DNA from: a virus
IMG/VR virus record: IMGVR_UViG_3300050343_000228
Span: 1-33,033 of that record
Direction: 5' to 3' (one strand)
DNA length: 33,033 nucleotides
Shown here: in pieces, positions 1 to 6,816 of the stretch
How positions within the stretch are numbered: position 1 is the first letter of the stretch
Layout: every line of letters starts with the position of its first letter
The notes under the pieces: model-generated
Told to the model about the DNA's origin: nothing
The model's input: the letters and a program-made list of their open reading frames with translations, nothing else
Databases searched by the model: none
Position numbers and translations under genes: made by a program

Positions 1-101
1 CCTCCTACTGGTAGTGCAGTCCAAACCCCTCCCCCCGGTAGCCGCTGATAGTCCGCAGGCTAACGATCATCCAGGTCACACCGACCTAAGAGCGAGCAAT
101 A

Positions 102-129
102 GAGTCTCGCGGTATGCGACAGTCGACTC
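102..129. repeat. Stem-loop carrying the terminal motif GCGGTATGCGA (left copy)
   Basis: GAGTC (102-106) and TCGC (107-110) pair with GCGA (116-119) and GACTC (125-129), leaving the loop GGTAT and a 5-base bulge (120-124). The 11-base motif GCGGTATGCGA (109-119) recurs exactly at 33013-33023 near the other end, again presenting GGTAT in a hairpin loop. A diverged copy, GCGGTACGCA, lies at 32989-32998. The function is unknown; a packaging, replication or protein-binding site is possible. Confidence 0.5.
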
Positions 130-457
130 GCAGGATGCAACGAGGGGAATAAGTAGCGGCCAGCCACACACCACTACTAACGATCACCACACCCAATCAA
201 CCTAGTGGTTACCATCGGATACATCGATCTACTTCGGTTGGCCAGATATGACTGCAAGATCAAACAGATGGTAGCGGCGACAAGTCGGGATACTAGAAGA
301 CTTCGTCTTCAACTGCGCTCTTTATGACGGTGGATACTACGGGTTACTCCTGGCGAGGTTTGCCGCCGGGAACCCTTAATCCCGGCTAGACCCAAAACCA
401 GCTAAATAGGGAAGGGGTCAGACGAGCGAGCGAGTCGCTCAGGTTCTAAAAAATCAA

Positions 458-473
458 TGTTCCACATAGAACA
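458..473. promoter_or_regulatory. Operator-like inverted repeat upstream of the early genes
   Basis: TGTTC (458-462) and GAACA (469-473) form a 5-base inverted repeat with a 6-base spacer, set in AT-rich DNA about 165 bases before the first early gene. Short dyads of this kind are typical regulator half-sites, but no matching phage repressor gene was recognised. It could also be a chance palindrome. Confidence 0.25.
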
Positions 474-636
474 ATCGTGCTAACTAATAGTTATATAAAC
501 CCTTACTGATAGGCTAACACGGTCTAACTAGGTGGTAATAAGTCATACCAATAATGCTTAGGGCTTGATAGAATATGTAAATCAGATGGGGGGGTAGCAC
601 CTGCCATTTGACCAACCAAAACACGGAGAAACAAAT

Positions 637-902
637 ATGGACACCAAGACACAAAACCCCCAGTAATCCGCGCCAAGCATCTCAAGAGTAACCACACCTT
701 TGACATCTTCAACGGGCGCGCAACCGTAACCCTTGCCACCGTCACCTTTTACGACATGACGAGAAGCACTGCCGCGCGTGAAGCGCAGGCGATAGCCAAG
801 AGACTAAGCCCGCAGGACTGGACCATCTCATATTGTGACCCAGAAGAGACGCGAACACCTGCTGAGAAATTCATCGATGAGTTTGTGGAGGTGCGATCGT
901 GA
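637..902 (+). CDS. Small early protein of unknown function, interrupted by a frameshift in a C-run
   Basis: An ATG at 637 follows a GGAG ribosome site at 625-628, but its frame stops after nine codons. The +2 frame is open from before the ATG to the TGA at 900-902 and reads like a normal small protein (…HTFDIFNGRATVTLATV…, ending EKFIDEFVEVRS). Adding one C to the run of five at 657-661 joins the two frames into a protein of about 88 residues starting MDTKTQNPPVIRAKHLKSN. The end overlaps the GTG start of the ArdC-like gene (GTGA), which supports a translated unit. A later in-frame ATG (757) could start a shorter protein without invoking an error. I do not recognise the family. Confidence 0.6.
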
Positions 903-1756
903 GCGCCCGAACCGATCAAGTAGTTAAGCCAATTCTTGACGCCATTAACAACGGCGTCGCACCATGGGCTAAAGGCTGGGTATCCAAAGGAGGGATGCCT
1001 TGCAACCACCTAACCAATTACCAATACGGCATTGGTAACGCTGTTAGCTGTTGGGCGCACAACGAACATTACGGCTACACGTCAAACCGTTTCATCTCAG
1101 TAGCTAAGGCGTTCAAGATGGGCTTACAGATGAAGGGCGAGAAGGGCGACGCAGTACGCAAGACCCTGCCCATTTACTTCTTCAAGTCTGCCGAGGAAGA
1201 CAAGAAGACCGGCGAGAAAAAGCCGCCCTTTATGTTGGTTACTAACACCGCCAACATTGAACAGTTCCATGGCATAGAAGATATACGCGAGCCAATCTTT
1301 GCACATGATGGCGCAGACCTATCACCGGCAACAGCCTTACAGGTTGCGCTCGGTGTGAAGATGCGGGAAGGCGAGCCAAGCTATAGACCTCTGACAGATG
1401 AGGTTTCAATGCCTGACCTTTGCCAATTCAAAACAGTAAAGGGTTACTTATCAACCATGTTTCACGAGCTGGCACATAGCACCGGTCATAGCAAAAGATT
1501 AGACCGCGACATGGCCCACCGATTTGGCACTAAGGAATATGCTTTCGAAGAACTGGTTGCAGAATTGTCCGCTGTCTTTCTTTGTGCTGAGCATGGCATT
1601 GATTACGACATCGAACACCACGCCAGTTATCTAGCAAGCTGGGCAAAACTGTTAGAGGACGACAGCCAGAAGTTTATTAAGGCCAGCAGTCTCGCTACCA
1701 AGGTAGTGAACTACTGCAAGGAGCAGGTCAATCAAGAAGTGAGGGTGGCGGCATGA
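899..1756 (+). CDS. ArdC-like antirestriction protein with polyvalent zincin metallopeptidase domain
   Basis: The 285-residue protein has an N-terminal ArdC-type ssDNA-binding domain (about residues 1-125; seen as APWAKGW, then GIGNAV, then MKGEKG followed by a hydrophobic strand) and a C-terminal zincin domain. The zinc site is HELAH (H189, E190, H193) in the stretch FHELAHSTGHSKRLDRD, with a candidate third ligand in EELVAELSA (E218 or E222). The C-terminus (SYLASWAKLL…, then ASSLATKVVNY) matches the usual ArdC ending. Known relatives, carried by plasmids and phages, are injected or expressed early and protect incoming DNA from restriction; some bind ssDNA. The start is GTG, overlapping the previous stop, and the end overlaps the next start (ATGA). 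Position as one of the first early genes fits host take-over. Anti-restriction activity in this protein is inferred. Confidence 0.88.
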   Translation: MSARTDQVVKPILDAINNGVAPWAKGWVSKGGMPCNHLTNYQYGIGNAVSCWAHNEHYGYTSNRFISVAKAFKMGLQMKGEKGDAVRKTLPIYFFKSAEEDKKTGEKKPPFMLVTNTANIEQFHGIEDIREPIFAHDGADLSPATALQVALGVKMREGEPSYRPLTDEVSMPDLCQFKTVKGYLSTMFHELAHSTGHSKRLDRDMAHRFGTKEYAFEELVAELSAVFLCAEHGIDYDIEHHASYLASWAKLLEDDSQKFIKASSLATKVVNYCKEQVNQEVRVAA

Positions 1757-2088
1757 ATACAGTTAGCACAGCAACACTTACTTGTGACATGTGCGGGGGC
1801 CAAATGGCCCTCGTCACTCAAACCAAAACCGAGACACTCTGGAATTGTTGGGAGTGCCAGAACCCAGTGAGGGAAACGCCAATGATTATATTCAGAGAGT
1901 ACAGCCAGCTAACGGCAGAGGAGAGGCGCGACGGTATCGAGACAGCACAATACTGGTTGCGCGGCGAGTCCGCATTATTACTGCCTTGCGACATCACCGA
2001 GCAATGCCGCAACAAAATTGTTAGTGAAGCACAGCGCGCGGAGATGGATCGCGACTGGATAACGGATCGTATGGGGGTGACAGCATGA
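1753..2088 (+). CDS. Small zinc-ribbon protein
   Basis: This 111-residue protein has two CxxC pairs (C11-C14 and C32-C35) spaced as in a zinc ribbon, followed by an acidic, helix-forming region. Zinc ribbons of this size in phages bind nucleic acid or host polymerase, but no specific family is evident. Its ATG overlaps the ArdC stop and its TGA overlaps the next ATG, so it is translationally coupled within the early operon. Confidence 0.75.
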   Translation: MNTVSTATLTCDMCGGQMALVTQTKTETLWNCWECQNPVRETPMIIFREYSQLTAEERRDGIETAQYWLRGESALLLPCDITEQCRNKIVSEAQRAEMDRDWITDRMGVTA

Positions 2089-2242
2089 TGCTATGTAGCG
2101 TTAGCACATCCGTCCTAGATGACCCCGAATATTTGTCCCCCGCTCAAATGTCACAGCTTGAGGATGAGAGTATCAGGATTACTTGCAGGATCTAGAGATA
2201 GACCAGCAACCAATGAGCTTTGACCGCTGGCTTGAATCATGA
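2085..2242 (+). CDS. Small early protein of unknown function, frameshifted
   Basis: From the ATG at 2085 the frame runs 36 codons (MMLCSVSTSVLDDPEYLSPA…) and stops at 2195. Another frame then continues smoothly from about 2176 as DYLQDLEIDQQPMSFDRWLES to a TGA at 2240-2242. The two halves have the same acidic composition, and one extra base near TATCAGGATT (2171-2180) would join them into about 52 residues. Either the gene is interrupted by a sequencing indel, or the protein ends at residue 36. No family is recognised. Confidence 0.5.
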
Positions 2243-2297
2243 GCCAGCACCTACCCCCCACCTATCTAGCTGGTTTTAAAAATCGGAGAACACACTA

Positions 2298-2459
2298 ATG
2301 AAAGCCTACCGAATTGATTACACAGAAAACACCGATAATGGATGGCCGTGCCAATACACAATTCAGTTGAAAGACGAGTCACTGTTAGACGCAATCACTT
2401 GCTTTGATAGAGATCACCCACTTGCTTGGAATGTACACATTACTGAGGTGGCCCAATGA
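2298..2459 (+). CDS. Hypothetical 53-residue early protein
   Basis: The protein starts MKAYRIDYTENTDNGWPCQY and ends NVHITEVAQ. A CGGAG ribosome site lies about 10 bases upstream of the ATG at 2298, and the stop overlaps the next gene's ATG (ATGA). Alternating hydrophobic residues suggest a small beta-rich fold. The function is unknown. Confidence 0.75.
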   Translation: MKAYRIDYTENTDNGWPCQYTIQLKDESLLDAITCFDRDHPLAWNVHITEVAQ

Positions 2460-2764
2460 GAGGAGATGCAGGCACAGACCCAGCCGACACGCTGAGATTC
2501 TTTAAGCAGGAGCGCGTACACCTGAGAAACAGAGCGGCATGGGCGGCGAGACAGTGGCGCAAGCACAAGTTAAGTAGCGCAAGGGCTAAGGAGTCATACG
2601 TTAAAGACTTCTATAACACCGAGGCGCATATACAAGAGACCTATTACAAGGCATGGGCAACAGCGGCATCAGGTATCTGGCACAGCATCCGCAGAACAGA
2701 GACGGAGATGCAATACACCCAGCGTAAAGAGGACACGGTAAACAAACTGAGGGCGATGGCGTGA
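2456..2764 (+). CDS. Hypothetical basic helical early protein
   Basis: This 102-residue protein is rich in Arg, Lys, Ala and Trp, and appears almost entirely helical (AAWAARQWRKHKLSSARAKE, then ETYYKAWATAASGIWHSI). Composition suggests nucleic-acid or protein binding, but no motif identifies it. It overlaps both neighbours by 4 bases, so it belongs to the coupled early operon. Confidence 0.7.
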   Translation: MRGDAGTDPADTLRFFKQERVHLRNRAAWAARQWRKHKLSSARAKESYVKDFYNTEAHIQETYYKAWATAASGIWHSIRRTETEMQYTQRKEDTVNKLRAMA

Positions 2765-2985
2765 ACACTAACAAGTATCTAGTGGCGGGCATTGTCCGCC
2801 CATCCCTTTATGAATCACAGAAGATGCCACGCATTTGGATTCAGTGCGGCATCGGAGGCCCAGTGTTTTACACACAAGATCGTGCAGTAGAGAGAGCCAA
2901 CGAGATTAACAAGACAACGGACGATCACCATATCCGCAACGCCCAAGTGATTGAGCTAATGCGAGATGACTATTCGCCCTATTGA
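2761..2985 (+). CDS. Hypothetical 74-residue early protein
   Basis: The start is GTG (GTGA overlap with the preceding stop) and the protein ends RDDYSPY. A beta-rich first half (KYLVAGIVRPSLY…RIWIQCGI) is followed by a helix (DRAVERANEINK). The arrangement resembles small host-interaction proteins of phages, but no family is recognised. It is the last gene before a hairpin-bearing gap. Confidence 0.7.
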   Translation: MNTNKYLVAGIVRPSLYESQKMPRIWIQCGIGGPVFYTQDRAVERANEINKTTDDHHIRNAQVIELMRDDYSPY

Positions 2986-2988
2986 ATT

Positions 2989-3030
2989 TCCACAGTCGTG
3001 GAGATGGTGGGTAACCGGCCTTCTGGTTAC
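2989..3030 (+). other. Two tandem hairpins between early genes
   Basis: TCCAC (2989-2993) pairs with GTGGA (2998-3002) around the loop AGTC. Immediately after, GTAACC (3011-3016) pairs with GGTTAC (3025-3030), extendable by G·T and G-C to an 8-bp stem with a 4-base loop. No T-run follows, so an intrinsic terminator is unlikely. They sit in the leader of the ParB-like gene and could be an RNA-processing or translational control element. Confidence 0.4.
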
Positions 3031-3110
3031 ACCTAAGCCGCCAGGAAATGGAGATGTAGGCAATGAGCCAACACATTACCCGATCCGTTAGGCTAACAGG
3101 AGAAGTAAAC

Positions 3111-4007
3111 ATGTTGTCATTTAAAGCAGAGACTATCACCCCAAAGCAGGCCAGTGATTTACTAGAGAGATCAGCGATCACTTTTAAAAATCGCAACGTC
3201 ACCCCTTCATTTGTGAAGCGTTACATTCAAGATATGAAGTCAGGCAATTGGCATGCTGATACAGGTGAGACCTTAAAGATTGACATCAAAGGCAGAGTAA
3301 TTGATGGACAGCACAGGTTACAGGCTGTTGTGCAGGCAGACATAGACCAGAGGATGTGGGTTTGTCGAGGCATTGAGACTGAGATGTTTCAGTACATTGA
3401 CCAAGGCAAGACCCGTGACCTTAAAGATATTATGACTGTCGAGGAATGGCCTGACCCTAGAATCCTGCACGTCACAGGTAAGATGCTGTGGCGCTACGAG
3501 AAAACTCTAGAGCGAACAGGCAAGGGCGCACCTTATGCCCACGCAGGTTCATTCAATGAGTCGGATGGTGCTATCTATGATTGGTTGCAGAACGTGCGGC
3601 CAGGATTGCGCTCCGTCTGGGAGTCATACAAAGGTGTAGTCCTCAAGGCTTACAAAGGATCTGATCGTGCCATACCTGAGTCACTGTTGTTATATGCACT
3701 GTATCAATGGCATCAAAATAACTCTGACTTAACTCTCGACATCTTCACCTACCTAGGTGAGCCAATGAATCAAGCGTCACCACATGATGCTTGTGGATGG
3801 GCATTAAAGTACTGCCAGAAACTGCGGCAGGCCCAGAAAGAAACGGGAGTTGGAGGTACAACAGGTCGCCACGCTGATGCTAAAGAATCAATGCTCACTG
3901 CACTGAATCTTATGTGGGACATCATGAACGGAAAGGAGTCTATTAGATCATGGACTTCATTCAAACGTAGAGTAGCAGACGACGGTGCTTTTGCTGTCAC
4001 TGGCTGA
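3111..4007 (+). CDS. ParB/sulfiredoxin-like domain protein
   Basis: The motif VIDGQHRLQAVV is the conserved core of the ParB/Srx-like fold (the G-x-H-R nucleotide-binding loop). It follows ITPKQASDLLER and NRNVTPSFVKRYIQDMKSG and is followed by FQYIDQGKTRDLKDIM, the typical order in phage and plasmid ParB-like proteins. The open frame begins at 3063, but the ATG at 3111 has a strong AGGAG ribosome site 7 bases upstream, so I start there (about 298 residues). Family members act as CTPases, nucleases or kinase-like regulators; here a DNA-transaction or transcription-control role is inferred. No helix-turn-helix is obvious, and no ParA partner is present, so plasmid-style partition is unlikely. 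Confidence 0.75.
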   Translation: MLSFKAETITPKQASDLLERSAITFKNRNVTPSFVKRYIQDMKSGNWHADTGETLKIDIKGRVIDGQHRLQAVVQADIDQRMWVCRGIETEMFQYIDQGKTRDLKDIMTVEEWPDPRILHVTGKMLWRYEKTLERTGKGAPYAHAGSFNESDGAIYDWLQNVRPGLRSVWESYKGVVLKAYKGSDRAIPESLLLYALYQWHQNNSDLTLDIFTYLGEPMNQASPHDACGWALKYCQKLRQAQKETGVGGTTGRHADAKESMLTALNLMWDIMNGKESIRSWTSFKRRVADDGAFAVTG

Positions 4008-4149
4008 TACCCTACCACCGCTCGCCTTGTTGTTCGCTCTCCGTGTAACAGTAAGGTGCTACTTGGTTCGCTGGCCCCAAAGAGCAAAATGCCAGCACTA
4101 CTCATTAAAGATGTATAAAGATGCGTAACAGCTTGCAACATACAGTTAA

Positions 4150-4184
4150 GGCCTGTTAGTATAACTCTAACGGGCCATTTTTTT
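4150..4184 (+). terminator. Intrinsic terminator after the ParB-like gene
   Basis: GGCCTGTTAG (4150-4159) pairs with CTAACGGGCC (4167-4176) with one G·T pair and a 7-base loop, followed by A and seven Ts (4178-4184). This is a textbook Rho-independent terminator for + strand transcription. It implies a new promoter, or regulated read-through, for the replication genes that start at 4206. Confidence 0.85.
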
Positions 4185-4205
4185 GCCCATAGTTAGGACG
4201 ATAGG

Positions 4206-4874
4206 ATGAATGCAAAAGCAAATATAGATATACCGCCCGAGATTATTGACAGGCTTAGGGCTGTAGGTGAGACATCTGCCACTGCGCTGTGGGATTGCCA
4301 CGGCAACTGGATCATTAAGCACAAAGCGTTAGAGAAGATTGCCGCCAACGCTGGCATTACCTACTCGGACTGCACCGTGTACCCGCCGCAACAGGGGCAG
4401 GAGTACTTTGCCGTCAGTCTTATAGGTCACATGGGTGATCGCAGTGAGTGGAGTATTGGAGAGGCATCCCCCAAAAACTCAAAGAATAATTATTACTACG
4501 CTATGGCAGAGAAGCGAGCCAAGGACAGGGTGATTCTCAAACTGCTGGGGTTACATGCCTACATCTACAGCGAAGAAGAAGCTGATGAGTTTAAGGAGGC
4601 GGCTCCAGTTAATGATGACTTCTTGCTTGAGCATTCTAATGCGGTGCGGGAGAACATTGAAGAGGTGTATCGAATCAAAGAGTGCATCGCTAACAACGAT
4701 ATACATGGTGCGGCTGGTTACTACGCGGACATGAGCCGCGAAGTCCAGGTTGCATTGTGGAAAGCCCCCAGCAAGGGCGGGGTATGGACAACCGAGGAAC
4801 GCAAGCTGATGTCTGCTGACGGCGAGCTTGCCAAAGCTATTGTTAGCATTAAAAAAGGAGAGGGCAATGAGTAA
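4206..4874 (+). CDS. Phage DNA-transaction protein, possible single-strand annealing/recombination type
   Basis: This 222-residue protein has a beta-rich first half (residues about 45-95) and then the helix NNYYYAMAEKRAKDRVILKLLGL followed by EEEADEF. The pattern of an aromatic-Ala-x-Ala-E-K-R-A-x-D-R helix after a G-x-x-S-P-K loop occurs in phage proteins placed next to SSB genes and resembles annealing proteins of the Rad52/Sak or Erf kind. That assignment is inference. The C-terminal third (HGAAGYYADMSREVQVALW) is helical. Overlap with the SSB-like gene (8 bases) supports a joint recombination or replication role. The start follows a terminator by about 20 bases and has AGGA upstream. Confidence 0.55.
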   Translation: MNAKANIDIPPEIIDRLRAVGETSATALWDCHGNWIIKHKALEKIAANAGITYSDCTVYPPQQGQEYFAVSLIGHMGDRSEWSIGEASPKNSKNNYYYAMAEKRAKDRVILKLLGLHAYIYSEEEADEFKEAAPVNDDFLLEHSNAVRENIEEVYRIKECIANNDIHGAAGYYADMSREVQVALWKAPSKGGVWTTEERKLMSADGELAKAIVSIKKGEGNE

Positions 4875-5208
4875 CGGTTACAACAACGAGAAGCAAGAGA
4901 GGCGGGAGCTACCTGCTACTGGGTTTAGATTCTATCCAGCTAAGCCTGAGTTTATTACTGCAAACGTGGTCATCTTGGTTGATGACATGATCAAGTGGTT
5001 GCAAAACGAGAAGGCATCTGGCTTGAAGAAAGATAATCAAGGCAAAGATGTTATCCGACTGTCGATGCGGGAGACCAAAGAGGGAGCTAAGACTTCTCAC
5101 TGGCTGGCCTATGATGACTATGAGCCAAAGGAAGGTGGTCAACAGCCGCGCAGTAACGTCACCGCCATGCCTCAATCTGTTGCAGGCTTAGACGACATTC
5201 CGTTTTAG
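4867..5208 (+). CDS. SSB-like protein with acidic DDIPF tail
   Basis: The protein ends DDIPF, the C-terminal peptide by which bacterial and phage single-stranded-DNA-binding proteins recruit partners, preceded by a flexible Gln/Pro/Ser linker. The body (about 70 residues, FRFYPAKPEFITANVVILVDD … VIRLSMRETKEG … HWLAYDDYEP) is beta-rich and basic but shorter than a canonical OB fold. The start at 4867 is chosen because AAAAAAGGAGAGGGCA lies directly upstream; the frame itself is open further back. The neighbour upstream overlaps. The role inferred is coating ssDNA during replication or recombination. Confidence 0.6.
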   Translation: MSNGYNNEKQERRELPATGFRFYPAKPEFITANVVILVDDMIKWLQNEKASGLKKDNQGKDVIRLSMRETKEGAKTSHWLAYDDYEPKEGGQQPRSNVTAMPQSVAGLDDIPF

Positions 5209-5237
5209 CCTACTGGATCCTAGACCGGTAGTTGTTA

Positions 5238-5263
5238 GGGGTTGTGCAGACAGCCCCATTTTT
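5238..5263 (+). terminator. Intrinsic terminator after the SSB-like gene
   Basis: GGGGTTGT (5238-5245) pairs with ACAGCCCC (5250-5257), with one T·G pair and a 4-base loop, followed by A and five Ts (5259-5263). It lies 30 bases after the SSB-like stop and before the ribosome site of the next gene. Confidence 0.75.
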
Positions 5264-5276
5264 AAAAGGATTGCCA

Positions 5277-5456
5277 ATGAGCATCAAAGATAAATTCGTA
5301 CCATACAGTGAGCTTCTAGATTTGTTCGGTGTTCAGCGCGTCAATGCGTTGACCCGATGTTTAAATCAGAACGCTATACCCTTCATCCTAGATAAAACTA
5401 ACAAGCCCTTAGTGCTACGCGCCGCGCTAGAAAGCGCCAACAAGGGGACGGAATGA
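5277..5456 (+). CDS. DUF4224-like small protein
   Basis: The protein of 59 residues (MSIKDKFVPYSELLDLFGV…) follows the DUF4224 pattern: an N-terminal (F/V)xxxEL helix, a middle helix ending in a long-side-chain cluster, and an xIPFxxDKxNKPLVLR hairpin. These proteins are small DNA-binding or excisionase-like components of phages and integrative elements. The frame opens at 5232, but the ATG at 5277 has AGGA at 5267-5270, so it is the better start. The stop overlaps the next ATG. Confidence 0.55.
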   Translation: MSIKDKFVPYSELLDLFGVQRVNALTRCLNQNAIPFILDKTNKPLVLRAALESANKGTE

Positions 5457-5647
5457 ATCTAGAAGTAAACAAAACGCAAGCGCATTACTTGCTTGCTTTA
5501 AACAGAGATCGGCAAAGGCTACTAAGCCAAGCAATCACGCCATCAAATAGCCTTCAGTCTACTGATGTTGAATACAAAATCAGCATAGACATAGAGCAGT
5601 CGCTAATAGATTTGCTGACAGAGGAAGGCGAGGCAATACATGGATAA
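5453..5647 (+). CDS. Hypothetical 64-residue early protein
   Basis: MNLEVNKTQAHYLLALNRDR begins a small, charged helical protein ending LTEEGEAIHG. Both ends overlap neighbouring genes (ATGA at 5453 and 8 bases with the next gene), so it is coupled to the DUF4224-like gene and the loader candidate. The family is not recognised. Confidence 0.65.
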   Translation: MNLEVNKTQAHYLLALNRDRQRLLSQAITPSNSLQSTDVEYKISIDIEQSLIDLLTEEGEAIHG

Positions 5648-6110
5648 CAAAGAGATGGGTGATGTAGTGTTTGCCCTCAAGTATTGCTTTGAGTTCTATG
5701 GCAAGACGCTTGACCGCCAGCAGTTACAGGTATGGCAGAACATCGTTAGATCTAATAGCTATACCTCTGTCCAGTGGCAGGCTGTACTGAAGAGCTACTT
5801 CCATGTTGGCAAGTTTGCACCCAAGCCACCTGAGATCCTGGAGTTACTGGCCGAACACAAAGAGCGCACTGCTACTAGAGCGCCAGCACCTAAGCCAATC
5901 ACAACCAACTGCCCCGATCACATATCAGACGCGTGGAGATATTGGATCCCCAAATTCTGGGGCGAAGCTTTGCCCGGACCTAACGCAATAGTTATAGATG
6001 GCCCCGAAAGAGAGGAAGAATTTCTAATGACAGTCAACCGTGAAGCCAAGCGCACCAACAATCCTGACGCAATCCCCGATACACACAAGCTAAAGGAGGT
6101 ATGGGGATGA
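5640..6110 (+). CDS. Possible replicative helicase loader (phage loader P-type)
   Basis: The protein has 156 residues. The N-terminal helical region (WQNIVRSNSYTSVQW…VLKSYFHVGKFAPKPPEILELL) resembles the small helical proteins that load the replicative helicase in phages, such as lambda P-type or the G40P loader family, where a helical N-terminal repeat is followed by a [GK]-[KR]-F-x-P-x-P-x-[DE]-[IL]-L motif. The second half (YWIPKFWGEAL…) is less recognisable. Together with the SSB-like gene it suggests that the phage recruits host replication machinery; no polymerase is encoded. The assignment is moderate. Confidence 0.5.
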   Translation: MDNKEMGDVVFALKYCFEFYGKTLDRQQLQVWQNIVRSNSYTSVQWQAVLKSYFHVGKFAPKPPEILELLAEHKERTATRAPAPKPITTNCPDHISDAWRYWIPKFWGEALPGPNAIVIDGPEREEEFLMTVNREAKRTNNPDAIPDTHKLKEVWG

Positions 6111-6397
6111 CGTTTAAGGGTGACGGGCGCAGTGACTTAGAGAAGTTGTTAGACCAGTTCCCAAGGGAGTTCACCATCGATGAGGTGATGGAGTTCTTTC
6201 AGTGGCCTAACGCTAAAGCCAGGACTGCCATTGTCAACGGACAGCAGACCGATGCAGTGCGCATATCAAGAGAACACAGAACCCTGAAGGGTAATTCCGT
6301 TGCCATCTACGAGAACGTTAGGTGGCGTCAAATCTGGTTAAAGAGAGCATGGGGGACTAGCAATGTCAGAGACGATCAATCATCTAGAGCGGTATGA
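6107..6397 (+). CDS. Hypothetical protein with possible winged-helix fold
   Basis: A strong AAAGGAGG site (6092-6099) sits 7 bases before the ATG at 6107, so I start there rather than at 6101. The protein of 96 residues has [18 protein letters not shown] followed by [12 protein letters not shown] and [20 protein letters not shown], a helix-helix-beta-beta order compatible with a small winged helix. It overlaps the preceding stop (ATGA) and the following HNH gene by 35 bases. The function is unknown, perhaps a DNA-binding regulator. Confidence 0.55.
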   Translation: MTFKGDGRSDLEKLLDQFPREFTIDEVMEFFQWPNAKARTAIVNGQQTDAVRISREHRTLKGNSVAIYENVRWRQIWLKRAWGTSNVRDDQSSRAV

Positions 6398-6804
6398 GGT
6401 GGTGGATGGGTGCTGGGAATACACCGGCCCCATCAACACATCAGGGTATCCAAATACTGGAGCTAACAGGACGGGTCATCGCCTCTCTTATGAGCATCAC
6501 ATTGGCCCCATCCCAGAGGGAATGCTTGTGTGCCATAGCTGTGGCAACCGTAAGTGCATCAACCCTGACCACCTGTATGCAGGGACAGCTAAAGAAAACT
6601 ATGCAGATATGCGTGCAAGCATGGCACCCAGCCCAATTTTGCTAAAGGAGAGAAAAACGGTAACGCAAAGCTGACTCGAGGTACATGGCAATAGGAGATC
6701 AAGGGCAAGTGATCTGCGCCGCTAGAGAAGCGACAGCAGAATGCTTCATCGCTCGCATCAAGCTGTCTACTAGCATCCGCAAGCCGAAACACGTGGTGCC
6801 ATGA
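6363..6804 (+). pseudogene. HNH endonuclease, broken by two frameshifts
   Basis: The first 83 codons encode a phage HNH_3-type nuclease: [10 protein letters not shown] (residues 39-48), [16 protein letters not shown] (H58, C57/C60, C65, N67, H70) and [10 protein letters not shown]. After ADMRAS the frame shifts; another frame carries [19 protein letters not shown], the usual downstream segment, until a stop at about 6691. A third frame then gives ICAAREATAECFIARIKLST, ending at 6804. The three pieces make one plausible DNA-binding tail (about 145 residues). HNH genes of this kind are homing-type nucleases. Either the gene is genuinely decaying or the sequence carries indels; note that other genes here show the same defect. 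Confidence 0.7.
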
Positions 6805-6816
6805 TATGAGTGAGAC

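Larger units (their letters stand above)
1..636. other. Left non-coding control region rich in hairpins
   Basis: No reading frame here looks like a protein; the one open stretch (14-205) has a random-looking composition and no ribosome site. The region contains several inverted repeats: 73-87 (AGGTC/GACCT, 5-base loop), 102-129 (listed separately), 296-310 (GAAGAC/GTCTTC), 365-386 (GCCGGGA/TCCCGGC, 8-base loop) and a 13-base near-perfect palindrome at 428-440. None is followed by a clear T-run, so they do not look like intrinsic terminators. AT-rich sequence at 440-560 lies between the hairpins and the first gene and could hold the early promoter, but I see no convincing -35/-10 pair. By position this is the upstream half of a divergent control region and may hold an origin, packaging site or early promoter (inference). 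Confidence 0.6.

Noticed and set aside
14-205. 63-residue frame on the + strand near the left end
   Set aside because: Composition is random, no ribosome site is visible, and the region is full of hairpins. A real protein is unlikely.
4008-4118. In-frame extension of the ParB-like gene beyond its stop
   Set aside because: The continuation to about 4118 is short, of unnatural composition and the stop is expected; likely chance.
3770-4141. 123-residue frame on the - strand opposite the ParB-like gene
   Set aside because: It overlaps a strong + strand gene, lacks a ribosome site and reads as antisense.
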